From Castanea sativa (taxonomy: Eukaryota; Streptophyta; Magnoliopsida; Fagales; Fagaceae), in assembly GCF_040712315.1 (NCBI RefSeq), contig NC_134013.1, positions 64,573,501-64,637,500 on the forward strand: DNA of 64,000 bases, read 5' to 3'. The number at the start of each line of letters is the position of its first letter. The first letter of the stretch is position 1. Both the position numbers and the translations under genes were made by a program. This document shows, piece after piece, positions 1-11,999 of this stretch. The notes beneath the pieces were generated by a model. That model was not told where the DNA came from. It saw only the letters and a list, made by a program, of their open reading frames with translations, and searched no databases.

Positions 1-461
1 GAGTCAGTTGACTCCAGCTCTTCCAATAGATCTTCCTCTCATTTCTAACATGGCCCCACCAAAATCTTGCACTCATTCTATCGAGTTCATCACACAGCTT
101 CATGCCCATTGTATACGTAGGAATATATTAATTGTATATTTATTGGCTTTGTTTTCACATTATGTGATTTATTTTCTTTTTGAATTTCCATTAACTATAA
201 TTTCACCATGTTATTTTCATATATGTGTGTGTGGGGGTAAGCATGCATATTGCTGTTATATTCCATTGATCACCACTGTGATCCTCTAATTAAATGCTCA
301 ATGTCTATAAGCTTAAATTCTGACTTATTTGTTGTAGCTTGGAAAGCGCAAGGTTGATCTCCCATTCCGAGTTGAAGAGTCAACTTTGGAGAATTTTTTC
401 CATGGGAGTTTGGCTGCTTCCAACACTGTGTCGGATCCACCAATGAAAAGAAAAGGCTGAG
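1..461 (+). CDS. possible 3' coding exons of an unidentified gene running in from the left edge
   Basis: Two open stretches look like coding sequence. One runs from base 2 to about 110 in a single frame without stops. The other starts after a TAG acceptor near 341 and reads LGKRKVDLPFRVEES... for about 40 codons to a TGA at 459-461, with a basic tail PPMKRKG. The second has the composition of a real protein and ends shortly before a non-coding stretch, so it may be a last exon. I could not find a donor and phase that join the two stretches, so they may belong to different transcripts or be relics. I do not recognise the protein. Confidence 0.3.
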
Positions 462-2591
462 GAGGAGGAGGTGGCGGTGCACAGAGATCCACCAAGGTTA
501 CAATTTTGATCTCATTGTGCAATTTTATATGGTTATTGCATTTGGAATTGGATGCTGCATTGTTTAGAAAATTGATATGATTGGTGAATTTCATGTTATA
601 TGCTGCAAAAGATGATAGAATTTAGATGGGATTTTAATTCATATTTATTGATGTGCTCTTCATAATATGGTATGTTGACATTGCTACTGTAAAGTGAGGA
701 GTGTAATTCTGAGCTACAATGCTGGGATTCAACAATGCAGATCAATGGTTTGCCGAACATAGGTTCTAAGTCTGAAATCTTATGGTTGTACAGTCTAGGA
801 GTAAAAATGGTTTTGAGCGTGCTTGCGTATATTGCAAGTTTAGAATGGAGTTTACGTGAATGTATCGATGATTGGATTCTATTATAAAATTGTAAACAAG
901 GGTTGCTCTGGTTTTCTAAAGGAAGAAAACCATTGACATGTCATGCCAGTGATTAAATTAGGATACCTAACCATTTAGAGAAAGGCGATGCATCTGAGGT
1001 TTAGTGTTTGCGACATTGTTCTCAAGATTGTATGTGGTGGAGATGTCTCGTTTGGGTCTATTGCTTGGTGAGCTGGTTTGTTAGTCTGTCACTGGCTTAG
1101 GCCACCATGCACCGGTGGCAATTAGCACAGTTTGAGATTAGTGCAGGCTTTTGTTTGTTTCTATTTTTATAAGTTTGGTTTTTAATAAGTTTGGGGGTTC
1201 ATATACTAACAAATTCAGTTTAATTTGCAAATGGTAAAGCATGAAAGAATTGCAAAAGGAATGGTTAACCAAGGCAGAATATGGAGAAAAAGATTCATAG
1301 TTTGAGGGCCCTTTTAGGAGCCATTATTCCAGGTTTCTAACTATTTTGTCATATAAACACATTTTTGCTGCTTTCTATTTTAGCTTTGGGCTGGGGATGG
1401 CCTTGTCCTAAGAAGGAAACCAGGCACTTAGGATTGGTAAGAAAGCACTACAGCTACCTTTTGTTATACTCATAACTGATGCGTCATGGTTTGTTGAAAG
1501 CAATTTACAGAGGATAATGTTATGTCATGACTTCTTTTGCCTTTTGCATGAATTATTGTGAAGATAAAAGGAGAACAAGCAATTGCTTATTTAGTTGAAT
1601 AAATCATGTATGTGAAAAACTCACGTCTTCTTTTTTTTTTGGGGGGAAAAATATTCATTAGGCCACTGATATATTTGAGATATCATTTTAGTTGTTATAG
1701 AATTGAGTTTGTAACCCACAATTAGTTTGATGAGGTTATTGTCTTAAACTAACCATAATGATGCGTATTATTCCATCATAGTAGAAGTACAACATAATTT
1801 ACACCCAAATCCATTATCTTCTTATGTTCAAGGTTCTTGTGAAAGTGGCCATGTCATCAGGATATTCTATAGATGGTTTTCTGTAGGGAAATTGTCCTTG
1901 TAAGTCTTTTCTATGGTTCTTCAGTTTTTTGAATGCACGTAATTCCCTCCTTGAGTTTCAAATATAGTTATTATGGAATTTCAACTTTGTCTTATTAGTA
2001 ATGATGCTAAGAAGTGGAACTTGTTTATTCTCCCCTTGATTCAGGATGCCCTGATATCTCCCTCTTTTTCGGATAGGGTGAATTAAGTTTAAAGCGTATC
2101 GAAGATCATTGATGTTGAACTCCTTTTATCATATATTAGTACTATAGCTGTGCATTGCATGGATTTACTAGAAATCATATGTAAAAGTTTTCCCGTACAA
2201 TTTGTAATACTTGCATTGAACCACGTAGTGAATGCAGAATGTAAGACCCAACTTTTATTATTAAAAACATAAAAAAGAAGAAGAGATATTCTTGCCTTTT
2301 TTAGATATATGATGATTTTGACTTTTTTGAAGTTACTGCTTTCTTGTCTTAATCATAAACGGTGAAGTTGAAGAATACAGCCGCAAAACACACTTGAATT
2401 TTGTATAAGGAAGAATCACTTGAGATAGTTTGTTCATGTGCAGATGTGAGTGATTAATGTACCAGTGAGGAAGAGTAAGTTGATTCCATTTGAGGGAATA
2501 AAAAATAAAGATAGATAAAGTCCTAAATAACATTAGTAGAAGTAGTAAAAAAAGCACATGTCAATCAGGGAGGTAATAGAGAGTAGGACTT
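462..2591. other. intergenic, no gene seen
   Basis: AT-rich sequence with poly-T runs (about 1630) and no open frame or splice pattern I can support. No transposon ends were recognised. Confidence 0.5.
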
Positions 2592-2815
2592 CGGATAAAA
2601 TAGAATGGAGGAAAAGAATACATGGCCAACCCTGATTAGTTTGTTGATGATCCATAGCTAACCCCAAGATTGTGGGACTAAGGCTTGATTGTTCGGATAA
2701 AATAAAATGGAGGAAAAGAATACATGCGGTTGACCCTAATTAGTTTGTTGATTATCCATAGCTAACCCCAAGATTGTGGGACTAAAGGCTTGATTGTTGT
2801 TGTTGTTGTTGTATT
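2592..2815 (+). repeat. two tandem copies of a SINE/RTE-type 3' end with (TTG)n tail
   Basis: A unit of about 102 bp starting CGGATAAAAT occurs at 2592 and again at 2694, about 90 percent identical. Each unit ends in a segment like TGTGGGACTAAGGCTTG. The second is followed by a (TTG)n run. This is the typical 3' end of plant SINEs and of the RTE LINEs that mobilise them. Only the 3' ends are seen, so these are truncated copies. Confidence 0.5.
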
Positions 2816-3670
2816 ACTGTTGATTGGATACTGAATAGGCAGGAGAGAGACAAACACAGCTTAATCATAATAGCAAATTTCTGGCAACTACTAACAGAAA
2901 AAGACCATGTCAGGATTGAGCATTTATCAAGATTATTTTACGCATGTCTTGTAACTTCAAATTAGTAAGTTGGTACTTGGTAGTGGTACCCCCCTCCCCT
3001 TGGGGTCAAAACCTATAGAAGGAAAAAGGAATAGAAGAAGAGTAAGGTGGTATATTTCAGGCTTCCTTGTGACATGTTTAAAGGTATAATACAGTACACT
3101 TCCGTTTGGTCAATCTTTCTTCCTCGAGCATGTTGGCTATTTAGGGCAATTTTGGTTCATTGTTGGTCTTTTCACGCGCACCAAGCTGCCAACATTTAAA
3201 CTGTAAAAAAAAATTTTGGACGTCTAGAGTTGCATGGTGGTGGACTTATAAAAAAAAAAAGAAAAAAAAAGAGTTGCATTTCGTTGCTGTATCTTCTAGA
3301 AGTAAAACTGGAAATTTGGATGGAACTATTGGTCAAACTGCACTTTTTTGTGGTTTTGGACCCCTTTGACCATCTTAAGATGTACATTAAATACAAATGG
3401 TATGGTGAATTTGGTAGTTTTGCTCCTGGACAAGGAGGCCTTCTTTGATATTCTGTACACCTGATATGTTGGTAGCTTTGGGCATGGCATATAAGCTAAC
3501 ATTCACAAAAATTAGCTTTTAATGCTAATATACACACACACACACACACACAAACACAAAAGATTTAAAAAAATGACCCCTCTAAATCATCTAGAAAGTT
3601 ACCAACCTTTTCAAAAGAACTTGCAATGTTATTTATCAAATCTCTAACCTTTTTCATTTCATTGAAACAG

Positions 3671-4001
3671 ATTTGTTCTACTTGGAGAGAGCTGTGGTGC
3701 ATATATTGCAGACTATGTAGCTCGAAAAGTTGTTGAGGCAGGCAAGCTGCTGGATCCCGTCAAAGTTGTGGCACAGGACCTGATGTACCCATTCTTCATT
3801 GGAAGTGTCCCTACGCATTCTGAGCTAAAGTTGGCAAACTCCCACTTCTATGAGAAGTCTAGGTGCATATTTGCATGGAAACTATTCTTACCCGAGGAAG
3901 AGTTCAGTCTGGACCACCCAGCTGCCAACCCCCTTATCTCAGATCGGGGGTCTCTTTTAAAACTCATGCCCCCAACATTGACAGTGGTGGCAGAACATGA
4001 T
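3671..4001 (+). pseudogene. truncated class-I carboxylesterase (CXE11/16-like) exon
   Basis: After an acceptor AG at 3669-3670, about 110 codons read as the middle and C-terminal part of a plant alpha/beta-hydrolase carboxylesterase. The nucleophile motif is GESCG (Ser codon 3690-3692), followed by ANIADY-like, DPVKVVAQ, LMYPFFIGSVP, KLFLPEEEFSLDHPAANPL and PPTLTVVAEHD segments. The oxyanion HGGG segment expected in a preceding exon is not found upstream. Homology stops after AEHD at 4001. The frame then runs to a stop at 4110-4112 inside a MITE, so the catalytic His region (HEFATL-type) is missing. The family hydrolyses short acyl esters, but this copy should be inactive. It lies on the same strand as the PGAP1 gene downstream, which matches a neighbour relation I recall from Arabidopsis. 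Confidence 0.75.
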
Positions 4002-4083
4002 CTCTTTCTTTGTTTTCCATTAGAAGATGAGCAAGAGTTAATACTTCACTACCATTGCCTGGGGATTAAGATATGTTCACTTA

Positions 4084-4319
4084 GAGTTCATTTGGATACA
4101 GTTGAAAATTGAAAACTGAAAATACTGTAGCAAAATAATTTTTAAATGTGTGAATAGTAATGTGGGACCCATTTTTAATAAAAAATTGCTGAAAAGTGTG
4201 TGAAAAGTGCACGCACAGTACGCGCACAATGCCTTTTGTCCCCTGCAGCAGAAACGAAAAAAAAAAAAAGGTTGGAAACGCTGAACGCTGGACGCGTTCA
4301 GTTGTATCCAAACCAAGCC
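4084..4319 (-). mobile_element. Tourist-like MITE, copy A (inverted)
   Basis: A 236-bp element flanked by TTA at 4081-4083 and 4320-4322. Its ends are complementary (CATTTGGATAC... and ...GTATCCAAACC). It holds the segments ACTATTCACACATTTAAAAA and ATTTTGCTACAGT in opposite orientation to copies B and C. A 3-bp TTA duplication is typical of PIF/Harbinger (Tourist) MITEs. Confidence 0.65.
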
Positions 4320-4322
4320 TTA

Positions 4323-4588
4323 GTATCCGTTTGGATACATGGCACGTCCAAGTTTTTGGGTTCAGCGCGTTTTCAGTTTTTTTTTTGGTTTAGCCGCATA
4401 TTGTTGACTTTTCAGTAGTGAACAGTGCACCCGTGCTCTGTTCATGGATCCCACAAACTCCACTTTTTAGTCACTTTTTCATTAAAAATGGGTCTCACGT
4501 TACTATTCACACATTTAAAAATTATTTTGCTACAGTGTTTTTAGTTTCAGTTTTCAGTTCAGCAAAATAAGTTCTATCCAAATGGACC
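4323..4588 (+). mobile_element. Tourist-like MITE, copy B (head-to-head with copy A)
   Basis: A 266-bp element that starts GTATCCGTTTGGATAC, ends CTATCCAAATGGACC, and is flanked by TTA at 4320-4322 and 4589-4591. It belongs to the same family as the elements at 4084 and 10924, and shares one TTA with the inverted copy A. Confidence 0.65.
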
Positions 4589-5495
4589 TTAGTATATCTG
4601 GTTCATTAAGCTGTTGGGGGGCTTGTCAGTTCCATATTTATTCCTTGTCCTGTTTTGTTCTTTTTGTAAGATAGAGAACTTGAGAGTAAAATTTAGTTGA
4701 GCCTGTGAGATGCATTTACCTTTGTTCGGGTAATGAGAGCAATATTTGGACCTTCTTGTCAAAAATTTTCTGTGTATTTTGATGTACTATCACTCTTCAG
4801 TAGAGTTTTATTCAATGAAATTCTCTCTCTTGCTGTGGGTTGGAACCATCATTGGATGGAACCCATTTTACATATATGTCCAATCCCAACTCCCCACCTT
4901 TTCCTTGTGAGCATTTTATTGGACCTTAGGTAATTCAGAATGAAAAAGACTTTCCATTTAGAATCAAAGCAAGCAGGCAGTGACACAACCTAGGCTAATA
5001 ATAAGGATTTGGGAGGTAGATTAGTAGTGAACTTCCAAGTAGTATGATTTTACCTATGACTTAAGAGCAATGGATGTATATTTCTTAGTGCACCTTGTTT
5101 TGCTCTATATGGTCTTCTCCTACTAGGACAATTTTATTCTTTTCTCCTTGTATGCTTTGTACTTGGGAGGGAGAGGAGAATTCCCATTTCAATTATAAAT
5201 ATGCAATTGCACTGTAACCTCGGGGCTTTAATTAAGCAGTTCCACTTTCTGGTTCCTCCACTTCTTGAATGGCTCTGGGAACTATACGAGGCATAAACTT
5301 TAAGTGAAGATACAAAAGATTCTCTTACAAGAGATGGAAGTGCCTCTGTTTCTTGGTCATGTACAATGTAGTGAAGCCAGTTTGGCTTCTATGCCCCCAA
5401 TACTGGAAGCACTTGAGGGAAAGAGTTCGTATGGTGACCTTTTAGGCTATGGCTCTGGGCCTATCAGGTCATCACAAGGGCGTAGCCAGGAATAA

Positions 5496-5855
5496 TTACT
5501 TGGGGGGGCCGGGTTGTAAACAACGGCGATGATTTTCTGGTCCTTTGTATGGATACTTTATGTCTTTAGGTTGATATGGATCGGCTATGAGATAAGCACG
5601 TCGAATTTTATCTTGTTCGTTGACAGGAAATTCATATATTTGTTTACGTGATCCTAGATCACGGTCTATCTCTTTAGATTCAATTGTTGAACATTTGGAG
5701 GGACGCTCATTAGGCATTGAATTATCAATATTTGTTTCTATAGAAGTCCTAAGTTTTGAATGACTAATATCTTTTTTCTTAAAGAACGTATCAATTGTTT
5801 GTCGTTTGCTCATTATTTGACACCTAATTTTAATCCCAAAAAAAAAAAAAATCAA
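5496..5855 (-). pseudogene. N-terminal remnant of a TTF-type zinc-finger hAT transposase
   Basis: A minus-strand frame of about 119 residues. It contains SKRQTIDTFFKKKD near residue 17 and a distal segment with NEQDKIRRAYLIADPYQPK. These are hallmarks of the N-terminal part of plant hAT transposases of the ZMYM1-like group (DUF4371/hAT dimerisation). The zinc-finger core, catalytic domain and C-terminal dimerisation domain are absent, so it can encode no active enzyme. It lies wholly inside the hAT element 5475-7074. Confidence 0.7.
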
Positions 5856-6357
5856 TTCAACAATAAAAAACTAACTTGGGAGAGACGGATAATAAAACAA
5901 ATCAATCAAAAGTATAGACAATAAAACAAATCAATCTAAAGTATAGACAATAAAACAAACAACATAAACCAATTAACCAAATACCTAGCTCTGTGACAGA
6001 CTCACAGCCCACTACTTCAATTTCCTTCCATAGATTTTTTTTTATTTTTTATAATTTACTTTGTGTTACACAATGCAAGCTAGCTTTAGCCAGCAAGCCC
6101 CCACCCGGCCCCCACTCAAGGGACAAGACAAACAGCACGCACAAAAGCCAAAAGGGAAAAGAAAATGTTGGTCTAAGTCTCAAAGTCAACGGATGATGGA
6201 TCAAATAATAAAGAATACAACAAACACAAAAAGACAAAAGACTTGGACAAAGTAATAAGTATAAATATCTTTGCTGGGAAAGGGAAATTACAAACATTGA
6301 AACATATCCTTGACCTCTTGATATTTCATTATTTTCATATTTCTATTCAAGTATCAC

Positions 6358-6408
6358 AGGTGCTGAACTAAATACTGATACTGTATCAGTATTTAGTTCA
6401 ACACCTGC
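6358..6408. repeat. near-perfect 51-bp palindrome inside the hAT element
   Basis: Two arms of 24 bp (CAGGTGCTGAACTAAATACT... and its complement) differ at one position and are separated by only three bases. Transcribed RNA would form a tight hairpin. Confidence 0.7.
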
Positions 6409-7223
6409 ACTTTAGTTGTAGTCTTGTAGAGAAAAAGAGAGAGATCAGAGAAGTCAAGTAAAGAATGAATGAGATACCTTAAGGCAGGGCAGCGGCGTCA
6501 TGGTGAGCTGGTGGAGGCAGCGGCGTTTCTGAGGCAGTCAAGCAGCAGAGGCGTGAGCCGGTGAGCGTGACACTATTGAGTTGGAGGTGAGAACTAATAA
6601 GGTAAAAAACTAAGGTCAGGCAGAGGCGTAAGGTGAGGCTGAGGCGTGAAGATTGATTATTCATTTGTTTGTTCTCTCTTTTAATTGTTTAGACGGTGAG
6701 GATTGATTTCTTTCAAATGGTGAGGATTGAATGTTTTTGCTTGTGTTTAATTAGGTATTTTAGACTTTGGATTCAAGCTGGGCTGGAAGTGCAATGGTTA
6801 GAAAATGATAATTTTGTTTGGTTTGGCAATTGGGGCTGGCTTTGGCTGATAGGGCTGGATGTGGGTCAAGATTTGTGGTAATTAATTGACTAAGGCTATG
6901 AATAGCTAGATTTGTGGGCCATTTTTTTTTTGTTTAGTTTGAAGTTTTATTGGACTAAAAATCTGGGAGGGCTGGATCTTTACTTTTGGAGGGGCCAATG
7001 TAATTTTTTTACCTACTTTAGAGGAAATTTGAAAATTTTTGGGGGGCCCAAGGATCCAAGTGGCTCCGCCCCTGGGTCATCAGTGCCTTGTGTTAATCAA
7101 CTGCTTGATCATCTTTGGCACATAACTGGTATTGCAATCTATTCTGCCCTACCTTTGGCCAGAATAGAAATAATCGGACAACAAGAAAATAGTAAATCAG
7201 ATATAGAGGCCGGCTTCGCATAA

Positions 7224-10200
7224 TAAGAACCGGGAAGATAGCTTGGAATCAATATTGGGATTTCCTACTTTTCTTATAGAGGCAGGCATGAGCGAATTAC
7301 TGCAATTTCAACGACCTAATGGCATTCTTGGCTCAGTAATACATTTCTCGGTTATGTTTAATATTTCCTGCCTTTTGAATGTATCCAAGTAAAATTTTCT
7401 TTTGAGCCACATAATTTATTTCTCTTGTTTTTTTTGTATAAACTTCAACTCGACAATAAATAAGCTACGCCTTCGCATTTAGGGAATTTATCAAGACTAA
7501 TGTATTAGCTAATTCAAAAATGGTCTCAAACTTTTTCTGATGACAGTTTAGTTATGAGGCCATGTTTGTGGTTAATGCGCCTGAAATGTTTCTGAGGTAG
7601 GTATGTTGCTACAAGTTCTGTGGTCTCACTATGAATTGATGCTATTAGTCTTTTTCTTTTCCCCAATCACTTTCTTTGAAAATTGATGTGGTTATAAAAT
7701 GTGCTTGTCAATACTGCCATTTCTTATCACTCTTGTTATTACATTTATTGTCGTCATCTGGACATGCATTGTCGATGCAAAGTCTTAGATTTTTTGTTTT
7801 ACATAGAATGCCAATTGCAAAGTATATTTACTTAACTATATAAAAGATGAGTTCTTGCAAGAAGTATGATATGTTCAAAAATGTAAATGTTTGCATAAGA
7901 GTCATCTGCATAATTAGTTTAAAATCAAAAAATGGACCTCTGATTTCCTTCCTAACATGTAGTATGTCATATAAACCTATTCTTGGAATTCTCACTCTCT
8001 CATACGCACACGCCTACTAATTATGTTCTGTAAACAGAATCAGCTAACCAATTTTTCTAATTTTTTAACTTTCTTAACATCAGACAGGCATATCAGACAG
8101 GCACAGCTACACATGTTGGCATGGTAGTCACTGTGTTAAGATGAAGCTTCTCTTGACTCTGTAGACTATACATATGATATACCACATTGAGAAGTGCATG
8201 TAGGTACAATTTTCATTGTTGCCAGTGCAATCTGCCTGTCATAAAATATGCTTCATAAAGTCAACACATAAAATACTAAACCTTGATAGATGATGGTGTG
8301 AGAGACGAAAATCCCATTAAAGTTCCAGTTCTTTATGGACCCAAAAATTGATTGGCAGTCTAGCATCCTCCCACGTTAAAGTTCTAGCATCCTCCCATTG
8401 CTCTCATGAGTCTAGCTAGGTTGATATCAAAACAAAAGAGTCTAGTGTTCTTCTATTATCCAAACTGTTTCATTCTCCAACTATTTGACAGCATTATCAA
8501 CACACATAAAATCTATAAAACAAAATTTTCTCATTCCCCAAACATTCCTTCATAGGATGTCATATTCACAACAGAAAATATTGGCAAACCTGAATGACAG
8601 TCTAAAAAGTTCTAAGAGCAGAATTCTATATAACATTTTCTTATGATGGCCAATGGCTAATCTTGTTCACATTTATAACACTTGCAGTTTCATCTATGAC
8701 AAATTTTGATAGTAAATCGACTGACTCTCAATACTTATAAAATTATTGATAACAAAATTGAGGACCAAACAATGTGCATTAACATGTGTCAACACTAGGC
8801 AAACAAGGTAACGTCCCAGATTATTGCTACACTAAATCTTTTTATCAATTTACAATTTTACTGATCATGATATACAGATAGATATAATGGTCGTATTTTT
8901 TTTTTTTCGCTTGAACAGAAATATTAAAACAAAATTCAATTAGCTTTCTAAATCACTAAATCCTTCATTCTTGAGGTCTATTAAAACACTTTCAGATTAA
9001 CCTAAAGGAACTCAGTGTTTTAACTGAAGAATTCCAATAATATAAACTATTATTTATACCCAATAGCTTTAATGGCATGCTAGAGTGTTGGGCAAAGAAA
9101 GCTAGCTATTCCAAGAGATTCGAAGAAACTTCTTCACAAGTTCCCACTAGTCTAATGAGTCTGTGTCTAGTAGTCTACCTTTGTTACCAATTGCTTCTAA
9201 GGATGCACTGATTCATCTTGTCGATTATCTTCATTCAAAGATATATCCCTGCAACATAGAGAATAATCGTCAACTTAATTGGAACGATGCTTTATGGCAT
9301 AAAACATAGTTAGTTACACATGTAATGTAAGGTATTACATTCATGGGGGCATCAGACAAATAGAAGTGATGGTTTCTCTTTTCTTGGGGGTGAGGGCCAA
9401 GAAGAAAAAAGAAAAACGAAAAAGAAAATTCATGCAACATATTTTAAATTGGCCTTGCCCCCTCTCCTCATTAAAAAAAAGAAAAAGAAAAAAAAAGCCT
9501 CCTCTCGCTCACAAAACCAATTCTATTTGTTTTTGTAATTTCCTATTAACACATTAACATATTCTTGTAAGTCACATGTAAACATAAATCACTTTATGAT
9601 TGGTTGCTATATAATTTTTTAAAAACAATCGAGAAACATAAAACACCTTTTTAGTTATATTTTATTATTTAAATATTTTTACAATTATTTATTTTCTCAA
9701 TTTACTTTTAAATAACTAAAATTTATGCTCAATTTTCTTATATTTAGATTCGTTTGTTAATATATGTATACCTATAATTAACTATGATTATGGATAAATT
9801 AATTTAAGCATAATAATAAGTCAAAATTAAGTTTTAATGAACTCCATAGAGTAAATTTTGTGAATCTTATCATGATTGATAGAGGCCAAATTTAAAGAGT
9901 TTATTTATAAAAAAGATTGTGTCAACCAATTAAACATAATGTTAGGTTCTAAATATTTAAGATTAAATATTTAGATTTCCATTTTTATGTATGTCGGCAA
10001 ACCAATGTCAAAATATTTCGAGATTATGTATTAGACATTGCTCAATACAAATTAGGATTCAAGAACTTACAAGCTGCAAAAAAGAAAAGTTAATTTCGAG
10101 TGATGATTGTGAAGCTGACGCCTTAGCCTTCCTTTTTCTTCTTCTTCTTCTTGATTTTGGAGGAACACAGAATGTTGATAAGAAAACCATTGCTACTTTT

Positions 10201-10923
10201 TTTTTTTAATCTGCAATAAAATTTTCAGGGTTGCGCGCCGTGTCAAGTTCGATATTTTCAGGGTCCGGTGACTTATTAGAAAACCAGTACTAATATAAAA
10301 GGCTTCATTGGGAGGTTTTTTAATCTAATGATTCTAATGGGCCTTCGAATATGGGCCTTCTGGACCTCTGGTGTTGGCAGAAGAGCCCACTGAAAAGGTT
10401 GGTTAGGATAAAGTTTAAAACAAACGTATTGTAGGCTTTGTAGCATTCATAATCGTTCAATGTTCTTCCATATTCTTTCATGTTTTAGAAATTTTCCAAG
10501 AATTATTATGTTATCATCCGAAATGTTTAAATTTTTTGTAGTTTAAAAGTACCCTTAAAAAATACGTTTATAAATTGAATAGTAAATTATATCTAATTGA
10601 TTTGTGACTTGGGTTAAGAATATAAAAAATATTAATTTAACTTTTAAATTTTAAAAATTTGTAGTCCGATTAATCTTTTTTTAGTGAGAATTATAACTTT
10701 ATTCTGCAATGCTTTGCAACTTTCTCTTTTTTTTTTTGTGTGTATTTGTTTCTAAAATGAAAGGTAAGGACTTGTTTGGTACTGTTGTTTAAATAACAGT
10801 TCTCAATGCTTAAACACCACAACACATATTTCTTCAACATTTTTTAAACCACGTATATTTCTATAATACTTTTTGACGCTAATTGTCTCACATTGCTATT
10901 TAAGGGAGTATGCTATGTATATA
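7224..10923. other. intergenic, no gene seen
   Basis: AT-rich DNA with scattered poly-A and poly-T, purine-rich runs near 9400-9510 and no frame or splice structure I can support. Short open frames at 9366 and 9991 are low-complexity or lack any recognisable motif. Confidence 0.5.
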
Positions 10924-11176
10924 GGTGGAGTTTGGATAGCGCGTCCAAGTTTCTTGCGTCCGCGTTTTGCTTCTTTTTTTTTTTTTAACCCAGTCGCAAG
11001 TTTGGACTTTTCAGCCATAAACAGTGCACAAATGCACTGTTCATGGGTCCTAGAAATTTTACTTTTTAGCAACTTTTTCATTAAAAATGGCTCCCACAGT
11101 ACTATTTACACATTTAAAAATTATTTTGCTACAGTGTTTTCAGTTTTAGCAAAATAAATTCTATCCAAACGGACTC
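10924..11176 (+). mobile_element. Tourist-like MITE, copy C, just upstream of PGAP1
   Basis: A 253-bp element of the 4323-4588 family. The ends are GGTGGAGTTTGGATA and TATCCAAACGGACTC, with flanking ATA at 10921-10923 and 11177-11179. It shares ACAGTGCA, CATTTAAAAATTATTTTGC and TTCATTAAAAATGG segments with copies A and B. It ends about 100 bp before the first likely 5' UTR sequence of PGAP1, so it sits in the proximal promoter. Confidence 0.65.
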
Positions 11177-11279
11177 ATAATATAGTTTAAAAATTATTGT
11201 CACTTTTTGCGATGGCTCTCTTTGTTAGAATCCATTTTCTTTTGTGTTTGTTAAAAAAAAAAACATTGTAGCCAAAACT

Positions 11280-11945
11280 TGCACGAAATAACCATCTTTT
11301 CGCTCCGAACCGAAACTGACCCAAGCTCTCTTCCATACAACCCCTATTTCTTTATCTCGTCTTTTCCTTTTCTATTTTTCTCTAGACCAAAATACACTCC
11401 AGTAGACCTCTCAGTAGCTGATCCATCTCCACCATTTCACCCTCACAGCTTTTATTTTTCAATTTCTATAATCAGCCAAACTTCACAGTGGTTCTCCGAT
11501 TAGGTAAAATTCTTTTCACGTTCTCATTCTCATTCTCTTTTATCTTTATCTTCTTCACGATTTAGATCCATTCGCTATAATCTAAATTACATTCACTCAC
11601 TCACTCACTCACTGTTCACTTCAATTTCACTCTCATTGCTCTCAATTTTGACCCAAAAAAATAATTTTTAATCAAACAGATTTCTTTGCCTTTAAAAGAA
11701 ATTCGATCTGAACTCAAAAAAAATCTTGGTTGCAATTTTTTGAATTCGGCTTTTCAAATTTGGAAAGTTATAGATTCTTTTGCTAAGCTTTGCTGATGTG
11801 TATTTTACGCAAATTCTTGGTGTTTGTTTTTTCATAATATGAAAAATAAATTACTCAAGACGGTAAATTCTCGTTTTGGATTGTAATTGTTAAGCTTTGA
11901 GATTTATGATATCTTTCATTTGAGAAATTTCATTTCTTCGTGTAG
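11280..11945 (+). promoter_or_regulatory. 5' UTR exon and leader intron of PGAP1
   Basis: Pyrimidine-rich leader sequence from about 11280 to 11503 ends in TTAG|GTAAAA. The next acceptor TGTAG is at 11941-11945 and is followed by the exon holding the start codon. The intron in between (11504-11945) is rich in T and C, as is common for plant leader introns. The transcription start was not located and I see no clear TATA box. Confidence 0.5.
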
Positions 11946-11999
11946 ACGGAGAGATATGCGAATTGCTGCGAAGTGAGGAGTGAAAGGTTGATTCTCACA

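Larger units (their letters stand above)
5475..7074 (-). mobile_element. hAT transposon, 1.6 kb, internally deleted
   Basis: The ends are CAAGGGCGTAGCCAGG (left) and, on the other strand, CAGGGGCGGAGCCACTTG (right). These are classic plant hAT termini. The target duplication GGTCATCA is perfect at 5467-5474 and 7075-7082. On the minus strand inside the left end there is a remnant of a TTF-zinc-finger/hAT-dimerisation transposase (see 5496-5855). The rest of the interior has no long open frame, so the element is non-autonomous. Confidence 0.85.
5304..7223 (+). pseudogene. unidentified open reading frame split by a hAT element
   Basis: The frame starting near 5304 (first ATG in MEVPLFLGHVQ) reaches codon TCA at 5472-5474, where a hAT element begins. 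If the element and one 8-bp target duplication are removed, the same frame resumes at 7083 as VPCVNQLLDHLWHITG and runs to TAA at 7221-7223, giving about 104 codons. An uninterrupted frame across the exact insertion point suggests that coding sequence stood here before insertion. I do not recognise the protein. The piece could be an exon of a larger gene whose other exons are gone. Confidence 0.4.
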
